Source: Roseomonas sp. (GTDB lineage Bacteria; Pseudomonadota; Alphaproteobacteria; Acetobacterales; Acetobacteraceae). Taken from it: 42,208 nt of DNA. Location: the NCBI GenBank assembly GCA_020249435.1, contig JADCFQ010000001.1, positions 1 through 42,208 of the forward strand, in the 5' to 3' direction. The notes under the pieces were generated by a model. It made no database searches, was not told where the DNA came from, and saw only the letters and a list, made by a program, of their open reading frames with translations. The translations under genes and the position numbers were made by a program. Below are positions 26,152-34,838 of the stretch, in pieces; the stretch's first letter is position 1; every line of letters begins with the position of its first letter.

Positions 26152-26709
26152 CTAGGACCCTTTCGGAAAGGGCGGCGCGATATCGGCAAGCTTGGGTGCC
26201 TTGCGGTCCTTGTCGGAAAGAATTGGGCTGTCCACCGGCCAATCAATACCCAGCGCAGGATCATTCCAGGCGATGGCGGCATCGGTTTCCCGATCATAAT
26301 AGGCATCAACCTTGTACAGCACTTCAGTATCTTCTTCGAGTGTCACAAAACCATGCGCAAAGCCAACCGGAATCCAAAGCTGCTGCCAATTCGCAGCAGA
26401 AAGTTCGCACGCCACATGCTGCCCATAGGTTGGTGAGCCCTCGCGAATATCCACTGCAATATCCAGGATGGAACCGCGCACCACGCGTACCAGCTTGGCT
26501 TGCGCAGAGGGTGGGCGCTGGAAATGCAACCCGCGTACAACGCTCTTTTGGCGCGACAGGGAATGATTATCCTGCACAAAATCTGCCGTGATGCCGTGCG
26601 CTGCCAAGGCCTGGCGCGACCAGACCTCGCTGAAAAAGCCGCGCTCATCACCAAAGCGTTTTGGTTCAATCAGAATCAGATCGGGAATGGCAAGCCGTTC
26701 GATCTTCAC
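26152..26709 (-). CDS. rfbC: dTDP-4-dehydrorhamnose 3,5-epimerase
   Basis: Third step of dTDP-L-rhamnose synthesis. The 185-residue cupin-fold epimerase has the RfbC signatures [12 protein letters not shown] (residues 19-30), [19 protein letters not shown] with the catalytic His in [22 protein letters not shown], and the [13 protein letters not shown] segment. Its start overlaps the rfbA stop codon by 4 bases (ATGA), giving translational coupling. Confidence 0.96.
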   Translation of the reverse strand: MKIERLAIPDLILIEPKRFGDERGFFSEVWSRQALAAHGITADFVQDNHSLSRQKSVVRGLHFQRPPSAQAKLVRVVRGSILDIAVDIREGSPTYGQHVACELSAANWQQLWIPVGFAHGFVTLEEDTEVLYKVDAYYDRETDAAIAWNDPALGIDWPVDSPILSDKDRKAPKLADIAPPFPKGS

Positions 26710-27587
26710 GCAAGCCGCCCCTCGGCCAGATCGCGCAAATAGACCCCGTAAGCGGTCTTGCCCAGCCGATCTGCCTGGGCGCGCAAAGCGGTCGCATCAA
26801 TGAAGCCCATGCGGAAGGCGATTTCCTCGGGGCAGCCCACTTGCAGCCCTTGGCGTTCCTGCACCGTCTGCACGAAAAGCGCGGCTTGCAGCAATGAAGC
26901 CGGCGTGCCGGCATCAAGCCAGGCGCAACCGCGGCCCAATTGTTCGGCGCGCAGGCTACCATCGGCCAGATAGACCTTGTTCAGATCGGTAATTTCCAAT
27001 TCACCACGGGCTGAGGGCTTCAAGTCGCGCGCCATTTGCGTCACGCGCTTGTCGTAGAAATAAAGCCCAATCACCGCCCAATCGGATTTCGGCTTGGCGG
27101 GTTTTTCCTCGATAGAAAGCACGCGCCCAGCCGCATCGAATTCCGCAACGCCATAGCGTTCCGGGTCTGCTACGCGATAGCCAAAGACCGAAGCCAAACC
27201 ATTTTGCGCATTGGCCGCTGCCGCCTTCAGGCTTTCGACCAGCCCATGGCCGTAGATGATATTATCGCCCAACGCCAAGGCGCAGGCCTCACCACCAATC
27301 CACGCCGCGCCGATATGGAAAGCTTGCGCAATGCCATCCGGGCTTGGCTGTTCGGCATAGCTGATGCGAATGCCGAATTGCGCGCCATCGCCCAGCAAGC
27401 GCCGGAATTGCGGCAGATCGGCAGGTGTGGAGATCAGCAGAATATCCTTGATCCCCGCCAGCATCAGCGTGCCAAGCGGGTAATAGACCATCGGCTTGTC
27501 ATAGACCGGCAGCAATTGCTTAGACGCCGCCAGGGTCATCGGGTGCAAACGCGTCCCGGATCCGCCGGCAAGAAGAATGCCCTTCAT
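26706..27587 (-). CDS. rfbA: Glucose-1-phosphate thymidylyltransferase
   Basis: First step of dTDP-L-rhamnose synthesis: dTTP plus glucose-1-phosphate gives dTDP-glucose. The 293-residue protein begins [20 protein letters not shown], the nucleotide-binding signature of sugar-phosphate nucleotidyltransferases. It continues with [20 protein letters not shown] and the [10 protein letters not shown] metal-site loop. The start at 27587 overlaps the rfbB stop codon by 4 bases; an upstream Met in frame is rejected because it would add a non-family leader inside rfbB. Confidence 0.97.
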   Translation of the reverse strand: MKGILLAGGSGTRLHPMTLAASKQLLPVYDKPMVYYPLGTLMLAGIKDILLISTPADLPQFRRLLGDGAQFGIRISYAEQPSPDGIAQAFHIGAAWIGGEACALALGDNIIYGHGLVESLKAAAANAQNGLASVFGYRVADPERYGVAEFDAAGRVLSIEEKPAKPKSDWAVIGLYFYDKRVTQMARDLKPSARGELEITDLNKVYLADGSLRAEQLGRGCAWLDAGTPASLLQAALFVQTVQERQGLQVGCPEEIAFRMGFIDATALRAQADRLGKTAYGVYLRDLAEGRLA

Positions 27588-28645
27588 GCCTTCACCCCCC
27601 CAAGCCTTTGCCCGGCATAGCGTTTTTCGCGAATGGGCCGCCACCAGGCTTCATTGTCCAGATACCAGCGAATGGTCTGATCGAGCCCAGCCTCAAAATC
27701 ATAGCGCGCCTTCCAGCCAAGGGCCGCTTCCGCGCCGCTTGGGTCCATGGCGTAGCGGAAATCATGGCCGGGACGGTCTTTGACATAGGTGATCAGGCGC
27801 TCACGCGGGCCGGCAGGATCAGGACGCAGCCGATCCAGCGTGCGGCAAATCGCCTGCACCACTTGCAGATTGGTCCGTTCCTGGCGCGGGCCGATGCAAT
27901 AGGTCGCCCCTGGCACACCGCGCATCAGTGCCAGCACAAGCGCTTCAGCGTGATCCTGCACATGGATCCAATCACGGATATTCGACCCATCGCCATAAAC
28001 CGGCAAAGGGCGACCTTCCAAGGCATTCAGCGTCACCAGCGGAATGAGCTTTTCCGGGAATTGCCACGGCCCGTAATTATTCGTGGTGTTCGAAACAAAG
28101 GATGGAAAGCCATAAGTGTGCTGCCAGACGCGCACCAGATGGTCCGACGCTGCCTTGGAGGCGGAATAAGGGCTGCGCGGATCGTAGCGCGTATGCTCAT
28201 CAAATGGCGCATCCTCCGCGCTTTCGAGCGAACCAAACACCTCATCCGTTGAGACATGATGGAAGCGGAATTCGGCCTTGGCGGCGCCTTCCAGCCCTTG
28301 CCAGTATTCCCGCGCCGCTTCCAGCAACACTTGCGTGCCGACAACATTGGTTTGGATGAATTCCGCCGGCCCATCAATGGAACGATCCACATGGGATTCG
28401 GCGGCCAGATGCATCACGCGCGCGGGCCTGAAGCGGGCGAAGGCATCGCGCATCGCTGCCGCATCGCAAATATCGAGCGCCAAATGCTGGTGGCGCGGCG
28501 ATTTTTGCCAATCGCCCAGGCTCTCAGGACTAGCGGCATAGGTCAGCTTGTCGATATTCACGACCATCGCGTCGGTGGTGGCCAGCAAATGCCGCACCAC
28601 CGCCGATCCGATGAAGCCCATCCCACCCGTCAGCAGAATGACCAT
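27584..28645 (-). CDS. rfbB: dTDP-glucose 4,6-dehydratase
   Basis: Second step of dTDP-L-rhamnose synthesis. The 353-residue extended SDR has the NAD site [16 protein letters not shown], the [17 protein letters not shown] stretch that marks RfbB, the TDEVFGSL catalytic loop with Asp-Glu, the YSASK catalytic pair, and [16 protein letters not shown]. It is the first gene of rfbB-A-C-D and starts 13 bases after the rho stop codon, so the operon is likely read through from the rho promoter unless Rho-dependent termination intervenes. Confidence 0.97.
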   Translation of the reverse strand: MVILLTGGMGFIGSAVVRHLLATTDAMVVNIDKLTYAASPESLGDWQKSPRHQHLALDICDAAAMRDAFARFRPARVMHLAAESHVDRSIDGPAEFIQTNVVGTQVLLEAAREYWQGLEGAAKAEFRFHHVSTDEVFGSLESAEDAPFDEHTRYDPRSPYSASKAASDHLVRVWQHTYGFPSFVSNTTNNYGPWQFPEKLIPLVTLNALEGRPLPVYGDGSNIRDWIHVQDHAEALVLALMRGVPGATYCIGPRQERTNLQVVQAICRTLDRLRPDPAGPRERLITYVKDRPGHDFRYAMDPSGAEAALGWKARYDFEAGLDQTIRWYLDNEAWWRPIREKRYAGQRLGGVKA

Positions 28646-28658
28646 GATGCCCCCAGAA

Positions 28659-29933
28659 TCAGGTATTCATGGCGTCAAAGAAATCCTGATTGGTCTTGCT
28701 GTATTTCAGCTTGTCCAACAGGAATTCCATCGCATCCTGCGTGCCCATCGGGTTCAGGATACGGCGTAGCACCCACATCTTGGAAAGCGTACCGCGATCC
28801 ACCAGCAATTCTTCCTTACGCGTACCGGATTTGGTGATGTCAATCGCGGGGAAGGTGCGCTTGTCGGAAAGCTTGCGATCCAGCACAATTTCGCAATTGC
28901 CGGTGCCCTTGAATTCTTCGAAAATCACTTCGTCCATGCGGCTGCCAGTATCAATCAGCGCGGTGGCTATGATCGTCAGCGACCCGCCTTCTTCGATATT
29001 GCGCGCGGCACCAAAAAACCGCTTAGGGCGTTGCAGCGCATTGGCATCCACACCACCGGTCAGCACCTTGCCCGATGACGGCACCACGGAGTTATAGGCG
29101 CGGCCCAGGCGCGTGATGCTGTCCAGCAAAATCACCACATCACGCTTGTGTTCCACCAGGCGCTTGGCCTTTTCCAGCACCATTTCGGTCACTTGCACAT
29201 GGCGTGTCGCCGGTTCGTCAAAGGTGCTCGCCACAACCTCACCACGCACGGTGCGGGCCATGTCGGTCACTTCCTCAGGCCGTTCGTCAATCAGCAGCAC
29301 CATCAGGAAGACTTCGGGATTATTCGCCGTAATGGATTTGGCGATGTTTTGCAGCATCACGGTTTTACCCGTGCGCGGCGGCGCCACAATCAAGGCGCGC
29401 TGGCCCATGCCGATCGGCGAAATCAAATCAATGACGCGATGCGTATTGTCCTTGGTCGGCCCCTTGGCGACGCTTTCAACCTCCGGATTTTCCATCTTGA
29501 GCCGGCGGTTCGGATAAAGCGGTGTCAGGTTATCGAAATTGATCCGATGGCGCAGGCTTTCCGGGTCTTCGAAATTGATCGCGTTGACTTTCAACAGGGA
29601 GAAATAGCGTTCCCCATCCTTGGGCGCCCGGATCTGGCCTTCCACCGTATCACCCGTGCGCAAGCCGAAGCGGCGCACCTGGGCGGGGGAGACGTAGATA
29701 TCATCGGGCCCGGGCAGAAAATTCGCCTGCGGACTGCGCAGATAGCCGAAACCATCGGAGAGGATTTCAAGCGTGCCTTCGCCAAAAATCGCCTGTTCGT
29801 TATCCGCGAAGGTCTTCAGGATCGCGAACATCATATCCTGCTTGCGCAGTGATGATGCGTTTTCGATCTGCAATTCCTCGGCCAATGCGAGGAGGTCCGC
29901 GGGGCTTTTCGCCTTGAGTTCTGAAAGATGCAT
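28659..29933 (-). CDS. rho: Transcription termination factor Rho
   Basis: Hexameric RNA helicase that ends transcription. The 424-residue protein has the N-terminal Rho_N helical domain ([20 protein letters not shown]), the RNA-binding cold-shock-like domain with GFGYLRSP and the [20 protein letters not shown] segment, and the ATPase core with Walker A APPRTGKT (184-191). The [25 protein letters not shown] and Q-loop/R-loop regions are intact. No large insertion is present. It has its own promoter at 30092-30120 and a leader of about 150 bases, room for autoregulation as known for E. coli rho. Confidence 0.97.
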   Translation of the reverse strand: MHLSELKAKSPADLLALAEELQIENASSLRKQDMMFAILKTFADNEQAIFGEGTLEILSDGFGYLRSPQANFLPGPDDIYVSPAQVRRFGLRTGDTVEGQIRAPKDGERYFSLLKVNAINFEDPESLRHRINFDNLTPLYPNRRLKMENPEVESVAKGPTKDNTHRVIDLISPIGMGQRALIVAPPRTGKTVMLQNIAKSITANNPEVFLMVLLIDERPEEVTDMARTVRGEVVASTFDEPATRHVQVTEMVLEKAKRLVEHKRDVVILLDSITRLGRAYNSVVPSSGKVLTGGVDANALQRPKRFFGAARNIEEGGSLTIIATALIDTGSRMDEVIFEEFKGTGNCEIVLDRKLSDKRTFPAIDITKSGTRKEELLVDRGTLSKMWVLRRILNPMGTQDAMEFLLDKLKYSKTNQDFFDAMNT

Positions 29934-30091
29934 TTGGTGCCTTGGCGTTCCGTGAGGCTTGAGAAAGCGGGGCCTGAATCAGGATGCAAAACGCAACACG
30001 CGGCGCATCCATGAATGTCCCGTTATCGGGTAGAAGGGAAATGCGGCAGCGTCGATCAGGGATCGCCGGGGCCGCGAAAGGAAGGACCTTG

Positions 30092-30120
30092 TATGTATGA
30101 AGCCGACGGCCCGGCGTCAA
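30092..30120 (-). promoter_or_regulatory. Sigma70-type promoter of rho
   Basis: On the minus strand TTGACG (-35, complement of 30115-30120) and TACATA (-10, complement of 30092-30097) are separated by exactly 17 bases. Transcription would begin near 30085, leaving an untranslated leader of about 150 bases before the rho ATG. The boxes are near consensus; activity is inferred. Confidence 0.65.
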
Positions 30121-30128
30121 CCACATTT

Positions 30129-30168
30129 GGGGCCGTTTCACAGCATTACCGCGCAGTGAAACGGCCCC
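30129..30168. repeat. 13-bp perfect hairpin between hemJ and the rho promoter
   Basis: GGGGCCGTTTCAC (30129-30141) and GTGAAACGGCCCC (30156-30168) are perfect inverted arms around a 14-base loop. It lies just upstream of the rho -35 box and downstream of the hemJ stop. In the hemJ reading direction it is followed by AAATGTGG, which is a poor T-run. On the plus strand it is followed by the T-rich AACTTTCTTTT. It could act as a hemJ transcript end or as an insulator of the rho promoter. Confidence 0.7.
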
Positions 30169-30176
30169 AACTTTCT

Positions 30177-30229
30177 TTTGATCGCATTTTCCGAGTCGCC
30201 AAGTGTACCACTTGGCTTGAAAATGCTCA
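30177..30229 (-). repeat. Palindromic dispersed repeat, copy A (supplies the hemJ stop codon)
   Basis: A 53-base element also found at 34785-34838. Outer arms GCATTTTC/GAAAATGC and inner arms GCCAAGTG/CACTTGGC fold into a hairpin with a 3-base loop and an asymmetric internal loop. Read on the minus strand the element starts TGAGCATTTTC, and this TGA is the hemJ stop codon. It ends in GCGATCAAA. Confidence 0.85.
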
Positions 30230-30679
30230 GAACGGCTTCACGATGACCATGATCACAATCAGGATCAGCAGCAGCGTTGGCACCTCATTGGCGATGCGCC
30301 AGGACCTTTCGCTGCGTGTGTTCCTGTCTTCGGCAAAAAGCCGCCGTGCGCGGGCCAGATCCATGTGAAAGACCGTCATGGCCAGAAGGCCGAAAAGCTT
30401 GCCGTGCCACCAGCCGGCGCGCCAATCCACCACGCCGGGGGTCAGGATCAGCACCAGGCCAAAGACCCAGGCGCTGATCATGGCCGGGTTCATGATGGCG
30501 CGTAGCAGGCGCCGTTCCATGGTTTTGAACAGCTCCCCCTGCGCGGAACCAGGCGGCTGTTGCGTGTGATAGATGTATAGCCGCGGCAGGTAGAAAAGCC
30601 CTGCCATCCAGGCAAAAACGCTGATCAGATGCAAAGCCTTGATCCAGGCATAGAAGGGGGCAAGGCCCTCAATCACCAT
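30227..30679 (-). CDS. hemJ: Protoporphyrinogen IX oxidase, HemJ type
   Basis: Membrane enzyme that oxidises protoporphyrinogen IX to protoporphyrin IX, the penultimate step of heme synthesis. The 150-residue protein has about four membrane segments. It carries the family's conserved features: WIKALHLISVFAWMAGLFYL with the essential His, LPRLYIYH, the MNPAMISAWVFGL segment, and WWHGKLFGLL with the conserved Lys. The gene starts 3 bases after the stop codon of the acyl-CoA synthetase gene. Its stop codon is the first triplet of the palindromic repeat. It is followed by rho, a neighbourhood common in alphaproteobacteria. Confidence 0.93.
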   Translation of the reverse strand: MVIEGLAPFYAWIKALHLISVFAWMAGLFYLPRLYIYHTQQPPGSAQGELFKTMERRLLRAIMNPAMISAWVFGLVLILTPGVVDWRAGWWHGKLFGLLAMTVFHMDLARARRLFAEDRNTRSERSWRIANEVPTLLLILIVIMVIVKPF

Positions 30680-30682
30680 GGT

Positions 30683-32227
30683 TCACTCATCCTTTCCAGC
30701 AGGGGCGGGTATCAGGCGCGGATGCGGCCCATCTTCCAGCCGCCAGCGTGCCAGCACGGCGTCCCGCACGCGGGCGCGTACCACCTTGCCCTGCGCATTG
30801 CGCGGCAATTCCGCCAGCGTCAGCCAGGCACGCGGGCGCTTATGCTTGGCGAGGTCTTCGGCCAGCGGCAGGGCAGCATGTTCCCACCCCTCCGGCAGGT
30901 TTTCGGCCACCGCGATAATCACCTCCCCCCAGTAATCTGAGGGCAGGCCAAGCACACAAACTGCGCGGCCCTGCCCGGCGGGTTCCAGGGTGGTTTCGAT
31001 TTCCGCCGGATGGACGCGATAGCCGCCGGTTTTCATCACATCGGAAGCCCGACCCGCGAGCCTGAGCCGGCCACGCCCATCCAATGCACCCAGATCGCCG
31101 GTGCGGTGCCAGGCGCCGGCGGGGCGCGGCACAAAGCCATCGGGCCCGATCATGCCGATATTCATATGCCGGGCGCGCAGCCAGATATCGCCGGAAGCGC
31201 CTGGGGGCAGGGGGCTTCCAGCCTCATCCCGGATGGCGATTTCCACCCCCGTGGCGGGCCAACCCAGATTGGCGCCCAGACCGTCATCGGCTTCGTCCAT
31301 CGCTGCCGCCACATCCGGGCCTTCCAGCACGGTGATCGGGTTGAAGCATTCACTCATGCCATAGGTCACGCGCACCACCGGGCCGAATTGCGCCTTGGCG
31401 CGGGCGTAAAGATCACGCGTCAGGGTTTGCGTGCCGCAGAAAATAACCTTGAGCCCCGGCACGCTTTGGCCCGGAAACAGCACAAGCAATTTGGCCAGCA
31501 CGGTAGGTGGGGCGAAAATCGCCGACAGGTCGGGCGCGGTCAGAACCGGCGCGATGCGTTCCGCCCGCACGCCATCCTGCAAGACCACCTCGCCGCCATG
31601 ATCAAGCCAGGCATAGGTGATGAGTGCCGCGCCATGGGTAAAGGGCGTCATAAGCAGCACACGCTCACCTGGTTCAGGCGTGAAGGGCAAAACGGCGCGT
31701 TGCAGGATATTCGCAAGGTACCGCCCGCCATGGCTATGCAGAATGGCCTTGGGCTTGCCCGTGGTGCCGGAGGTGAAAATGATCCGCCCCCAGGCATCGG
31801 ATGGCACGGGGGGCAGCGGCGCCCCGCTTGCATCCGGCGCTATGTCTTCCAGCGCCAAGGGTTCGAACCCAAGCCCCGCCAGCCGCGCACAGGATGCCTG
31901 CGGTGCCACGATGCGCTTGAAACCGGTAAGCATCGCAAACCAGCCAAGCTCCGCATCGGTGGAGCCCGTATTGCACGGGGTTTCCGCCACGCCGGCCATG
32001 GTCAGCCCATAGCTGACACAGGGCGCATCGCAGCCATTGGGCACGAAGGTCGCAACCGGTTGGCCGGGCTGGAAGCCCTCCGCCACCAGCCGCCGCGCCA
32101 GACCATGGGCGCGGGCCGATAGCGTTGCATAGCTAAGCGTGGCGCTGCCATCAGTGACAGCGCTGCGCGGGCCGAAGCGCTGCGCCAGAATCAGAAGGTC
32201 GGACGACCAGGGGATACCATCCTGCAT
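30683..32227 (-). CDS. AMP-binding acyl-CoA synthetase/ligase
   Basis: A 514-residue adenylate-forming enzyme, probably a fatty- or aryl-acyl-CoA ligase. The AMP-binding signature is IIFTSGTTGKPKAILHSHGG. The motifs VTYGMSECFNPIT, WHRTGDLGALDGRGRLRLAG and the C-terminal DVMKTGGYRVHPAEIE with late Lys (LPRNAQGKVVRARVRD) are all present, so both adenylation and thioesterification halves look intact. Substrate unknown. The frame extends upstream to 32344, but the Met at 32227 gives the normal family length. It diverges from the alpha/beta hydrolase gene, and hemJ follows after 3 bases. Confidence 0.9.
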   Translation of the reverse strand: MQDGIPWSSDLLILAQRFGPRSAVTDGSATLSYATLSARAHGLARRLVAEGFQPGQPVATFVPNGCDAPCVSYGLTMAGVAETPCNTGSTDAELGWFAMLTGFKRIVAPQASCARLAGLGFEPLALEDIAPDASGAPLPPVPSDAWGRIIFTSGTTGKPKAILHSHGGRYLANILQRAVLPFTPEPGERVLLMTPFTHGAALITYAWLDHGGEVVLQDGVRAERIAPVLTAPDLSAIFAPPTVLAKLLVLFPGQSVPGLKVIFCGTQTLTRDLYARAKAQFGPVVRVTYGMSECFNPITVLEGPDVAAAMDEADDGLGANLGWPATGVEIAIRDEAGSPLPPGASGDIWLRARHMNIGMIGPDGFVPRPAGAWHRTGDLGALDGRGRLRLAGRASDVMKTGGYRVHPAEIETTLEPAGQGRAVCVLGLPSDYWGEVIIAVAENLPEGWEHAALPLAEDLAKHKRPRAWLTLAELPRNAQGKVVRARVRDAVLARWRLEDGPHPRLIPAPAGKDE

Positions 32228-32322
32228 GGGGGCAAACTCTCGCCAGCGGCGCCGCGCGTCAATGCGGGGCTTGATTGCGGGGCGCGCTTCGGGCGGGATG
32301 GGGGCAGGAAGGAAACACCGCC

Positions 32323-33465
32323 ATGGAACCGCTTGCCACGCCAACCCTGCCGCAAGGCATCCGCGCCCGCTTTCTGGAGGGCATTAATGGGCTTCGCGTC
32401 CATCTGCTGGAAGCCGGGCATGAAACGCCGGGCGGGCCGTGTCTTTTGCTGCTGCACGGCTTTCCGGAGCTCGCCTATTCCTGGCGACATGTGATGCTGC
32501 CCTTGGCGGCGCTGGGTTATCACGTGGTGGCGCCGGATCAGCGCGGTTATGGCCGCACCACGGGGTGCGCTACGGAATACGATGCGCCGCTCACGCCATT
32601 TCGCCTGACCAATCTGGTGCGCGATGCGCTGGGCGTGGTGGCCGCGCTCGGCTACCGCGACGTGGCGGCGGTTATCGGGCATGATTTTGGATCGCCCGTG
32701 GCGGCCTGGTGCGCGCTGACGCGGCCCGATGTGTTCCGCCGCGTGGCGCTGATGAGCGCGCCTTTCGCCGGCGGGCCGGATTGGCCGAAGCCTGGTCAGC
32801 AATCCGGCGGTTCTTCCGCCATGCCAGGGCTGGATGAGGCTTTGGCCGCCTTGCCGCGCCCGCGCAAACACTACCACGCTTATTACGCCACGCGCCCGGC
32901 CAATGCGGATATGATGGGCGCGGCGCAGGGGCTGCATGCTTTCATGCGCGCCTACTACCACCACAAAAGCGCTGATTGGGCGGCCAATAAACCGCATAAG
33001 CTGCGCGATTGGTCCGCCGAGGAAATGGCGAAACTGCCGACCTATTACGTCATGGACCGTGCCGAGACGATGCCGGAGACAGTCGCGCATGAAATGCCAA
33101 GCGCCGCCGAGGTCGCAAGCTGCGCCTGGATGACAGAAGCGGAAATGGCTGTCTATGCCGCGGAATATGGCCGCAGCGGATTTCAGGGTGGGCTCAATTG
33201 GTACCGCACCCGCTTTGCGCCGGAGGTGAATGCGGATCTGGCGCTATTCGCCGGGCGCGGCATTGATGTGCCTTCTGTCTTTATCGCCGGCGCGGCAGAT
33301 TGGGGCGTGTTTCAGGCCCCCGGCGCGTTTGAGCGGATGCAGGGGATTGCCTGCACCCGCATGGCCGCGGCGCATTTGGTGCCGGGTGCCGGGCATTGGG
33401 TGCAGCAGGAACAACCGGCGCGGACGGTGGAGCTGCTGAAGGAATTGCTGGCGCGCGACGCGTGA
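32323..33465 (+). CDS. Alpha/beta hydrolase, epoxide hydrolase-like
   Basis: A 380-residue alpha/beta hydrolase of the epoxide hydrolase/haloalkane dehalogenase branch. It has the oxyanion motif LLHGFPELAYSWRH (residues 44-57), the nucleophile elbow VIGHDFGSPVAAW with Asp121 in place of the usual Ser, and the late catalytic His358 in GAGHWVQQEQP. The Asp nucleophile together with HGFPE favours epoxide hydrolase over esterase. The cap domain (about 140-270) contains several Tyr residues that could activate the epoxide oxygen. The frame opens at 32275, but the ATG at 32323 has AGGAAGG in front and is chosen. It may act on a metabolite linked to the divergent ligase; that is inference. Confidence 0.88.
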   Translation: MEPLATPTLPQGIRARFLEGINGLRVHLLEAGHETPGGPCLLLLHGFPELAYSWRHVMLPLAALGYHVVAPDQRGYGRTTGCATEYDAPLTPFRLTNLVRDALGVVAALGYRDVAAVIGHDFGSPVAAWCALTRPDVFRRVALMSAPFAGGPDWPKPGQQSGGSSAMPGLDEALAALPRPRKHYHAYYATRPANADMMGAAQGLHAFMRAYYHHKSADWAANKPHKLRDWSAEEMAKLPTYYVMDRAETMPETVAHEMPSAAEVASCAWMTEAEMAVYAAEYGRSGFQGGLNWYRTRFAPEVNADLALFAGRGIDVPSVFIAGAADWGVFQAPGAFERMQGIACTRMAAAHLVPGAGHWVQQEQPARTVELLKELLARDA

Positions 33466-33505
33466 ATGGGCTTTCCGCTTTCCCTGGGCTTGCTAGATAG
33501 GCGCG

Positions 33506-34747
33506 ATGAAAGACGCCGCCGATGCCGCGCTTGCCGCGCAATATGATGCCTATCCCTATCCGGAGCGTGATCCTCGGGATGAGGCCAAGCGCCTGATCAT
33601 CGGCAGCCCGAGCCATTTGCGCGAGGTGGACCATTGGATTTTCGGCGCCCGCCGCCCTGCCAGTGAGCCTCTGCGTGCCTTGGTCGCCGGGGGTGGCAGC
33701 GGGGATGCGACCGTGATGCTCGCGCAGCAAATGACGCAGGCCGGGCGCGCGGGGGATGTCACCTGGCTCGATCGTTCAGCCGCAGCGCGGCGCGTGGCGG
33801 AAGCGCGCGTGGCGGCGCGCAAGCTTGGCAATGTTGTCTTTCAGGAAGGGTCCCTGCTTGACCTGCCGGGCAGCGGGCTCGGCCCATTTGATTACATTGA
33901 CTGCTGCGGCGTGCTGCATCATTTGCCCGATCCGCTGGAGGGTTTGCGCGCGCTGGTTTCCGTATTGGCACCGGGCGGCGGTTTGGGGCTGATGGTCTAT
34001 GCGCCGCATGGGCGCACCGGCGTCTATATGGCGCAGGATGCGCTGCGCCTGCTGGCCCCACCCAATGAGGCGCCGGCAGCGCGGGTTGAAATCGCCAAAC
34101 GGCTCTGGCGGCAAATGCCGGAAACGGCGTGGCTGCGCCGCAATCCCTGGATCACGGATCACGAGAAGGGCGGCGATGCTGGGCTTTATGATTTGCTGCT
34201 CAATCCGCGCGATGTCGCCTTCACCGTGCCGGCCTTCGATGCGCTGATCCACGCGGCCGGCTTGCGCATTGTGTGCCTAGTGGAACCGCTGCGTTACGAT
34301 CCGCTTTCCTATCTTTCCGATCCCAAGCTCCGCCCGCGCATCGAAGCGATGGATGTGGTGCAGCGCGCCGCCCTGGCCGAGGCAATCACCGGCAATATGG
34401 GCGTGCATATCGCCTATTGCGTGCGCGCCGATGCGCCCGAGGTCAGCGCGCCTTGGGATGATCCCGCCGCCATTCCTTGCCTGCGCGAATTGGATGGCGC
34501 GAAGCTCGCCGCCGGCCTGCCGCGCGATGGCGTGCTGCGCGTGACTTTTGATGGCCTCACCGTGCCGGTGCCCCTACCCCGTTTGGCCAGCGCGATCCTG
34601 TCGCGCATTGATGGCAAGCGCAGCATTGGCGAGATTGGTGATGATCTGGCGCAGCATGGGACAGTGCGTGAGGTTTTCACGCGTGAATTCCAGGCTTTGG
34701 TTGCTGCGATGGAAAAGACGAATCGCCTGCTGATTAGCGCTGCTTAA
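33506..34747 (+). CDS. Class I SAM-dependent methyltransferase with C-terminal extension
   Basis: A 413-residue protein. The N-terminal half is a Rossmann methyltransferase with the SAM site LRALVAGGGSGDATVMLA (residues 57-74), motif II/III FQEGSLLDLPGS and the LHHLPDP post-motif. It starts with the QYDAYPYPERDP segment found in a group of bacterial methyltransferases. The C-terminal ~130 residues (VLRVTFDGLTVPVPLPRLA onward, with SAILSRIDGKRSIGEIGDDL) look like a small helical, winged-helix- or PqqD-like domain. Substrate unknown. It follows the hydrolase gene by 40 bases and ends convergent with the enoyl-CoA hydratase operon. Confidence 0.85.
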   Translation: MKDAADAALAAQYDAYPYPERDPRDEAKRLIIGSPSHLREVDHWIFGARRPASEPLRALVAGGGSGDATVMLAQQMTQAGRAGDVTWLDRSAAARRVAEARVAARKLGNVVFQEGSLLDLPGSGLGPFDYIDCCGVLHHLPDPLEGLRALVSVLAPGGGLGLMVYAPHGRTGVYMAQDALRLLAPPNEAPAARVEIAKRLWRQMPETAWLRRNPWITDHEKGGDAGLYDLLLNPRDVAFTVPAFDALIHAAGLRIVCLVEPLRYDPLSYLSDPKLRPRIEAMDVVQRAALAEAITGNMGVHIAYCVRADAPEVSAPWDDPAAIPCLRELDGAKLAAGLPRDGVLRVTFDGLTVPVPLPRLASAILSRIDGKRSIGEIGDDLAQHGTVREVFTREFQALVAAMEKTNRLLISAA

Positions 34748-34784
34748 CCGCGTTAGCACGCGGCCACGCAGCGCTAAATCTTTA

Positions 34785-34838
34785 TTTGATCGCATTTTCC
34801 GAGTCGCCAAGCGTCACCGCTTGGCTTGAAAATGCTCA
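34785..34838 (-). repeat. Palindromic dispersed repeat, copy B (supplies an enoyl-CoA hydratase stop codon)
   Basis: A 54-base near-identical copy of the element at 30177-30229. The outer arms GCATTTTC/GAAAATGC are unchanged. The inner arms are GCCAAGCG/CGCTTGGC with a TCAC loop, so the T-A pair of copy A is a C-G pair here. Read on the minus strand the element again begins at TGA, which is the stop codon of the enoyl-CoA hydratase gene. Confidence 0.85.

Noticed and set aside
25262-28645. An O-antigen biosynthesis locus
   Set aside because: Only the four dTDP-rhamnose genes are there; no flippase, polymerase or rhamnosyltransferase is adjacent.
29800-30141. An out-of-frame reading frame overlapping the rho start, as a possible leader peptide
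   Set aside because: It runs deep into rho in another frame and has no family resemblance or convincing ribosome-binding site.
30129-30168. A plus-strand intrinsic terminator (hairpin followed by CTTTCTTTT)
   Set aside because: No plus-strand gene ends here, so it is listed as a hairpin of uncertain role and not as a terminator.
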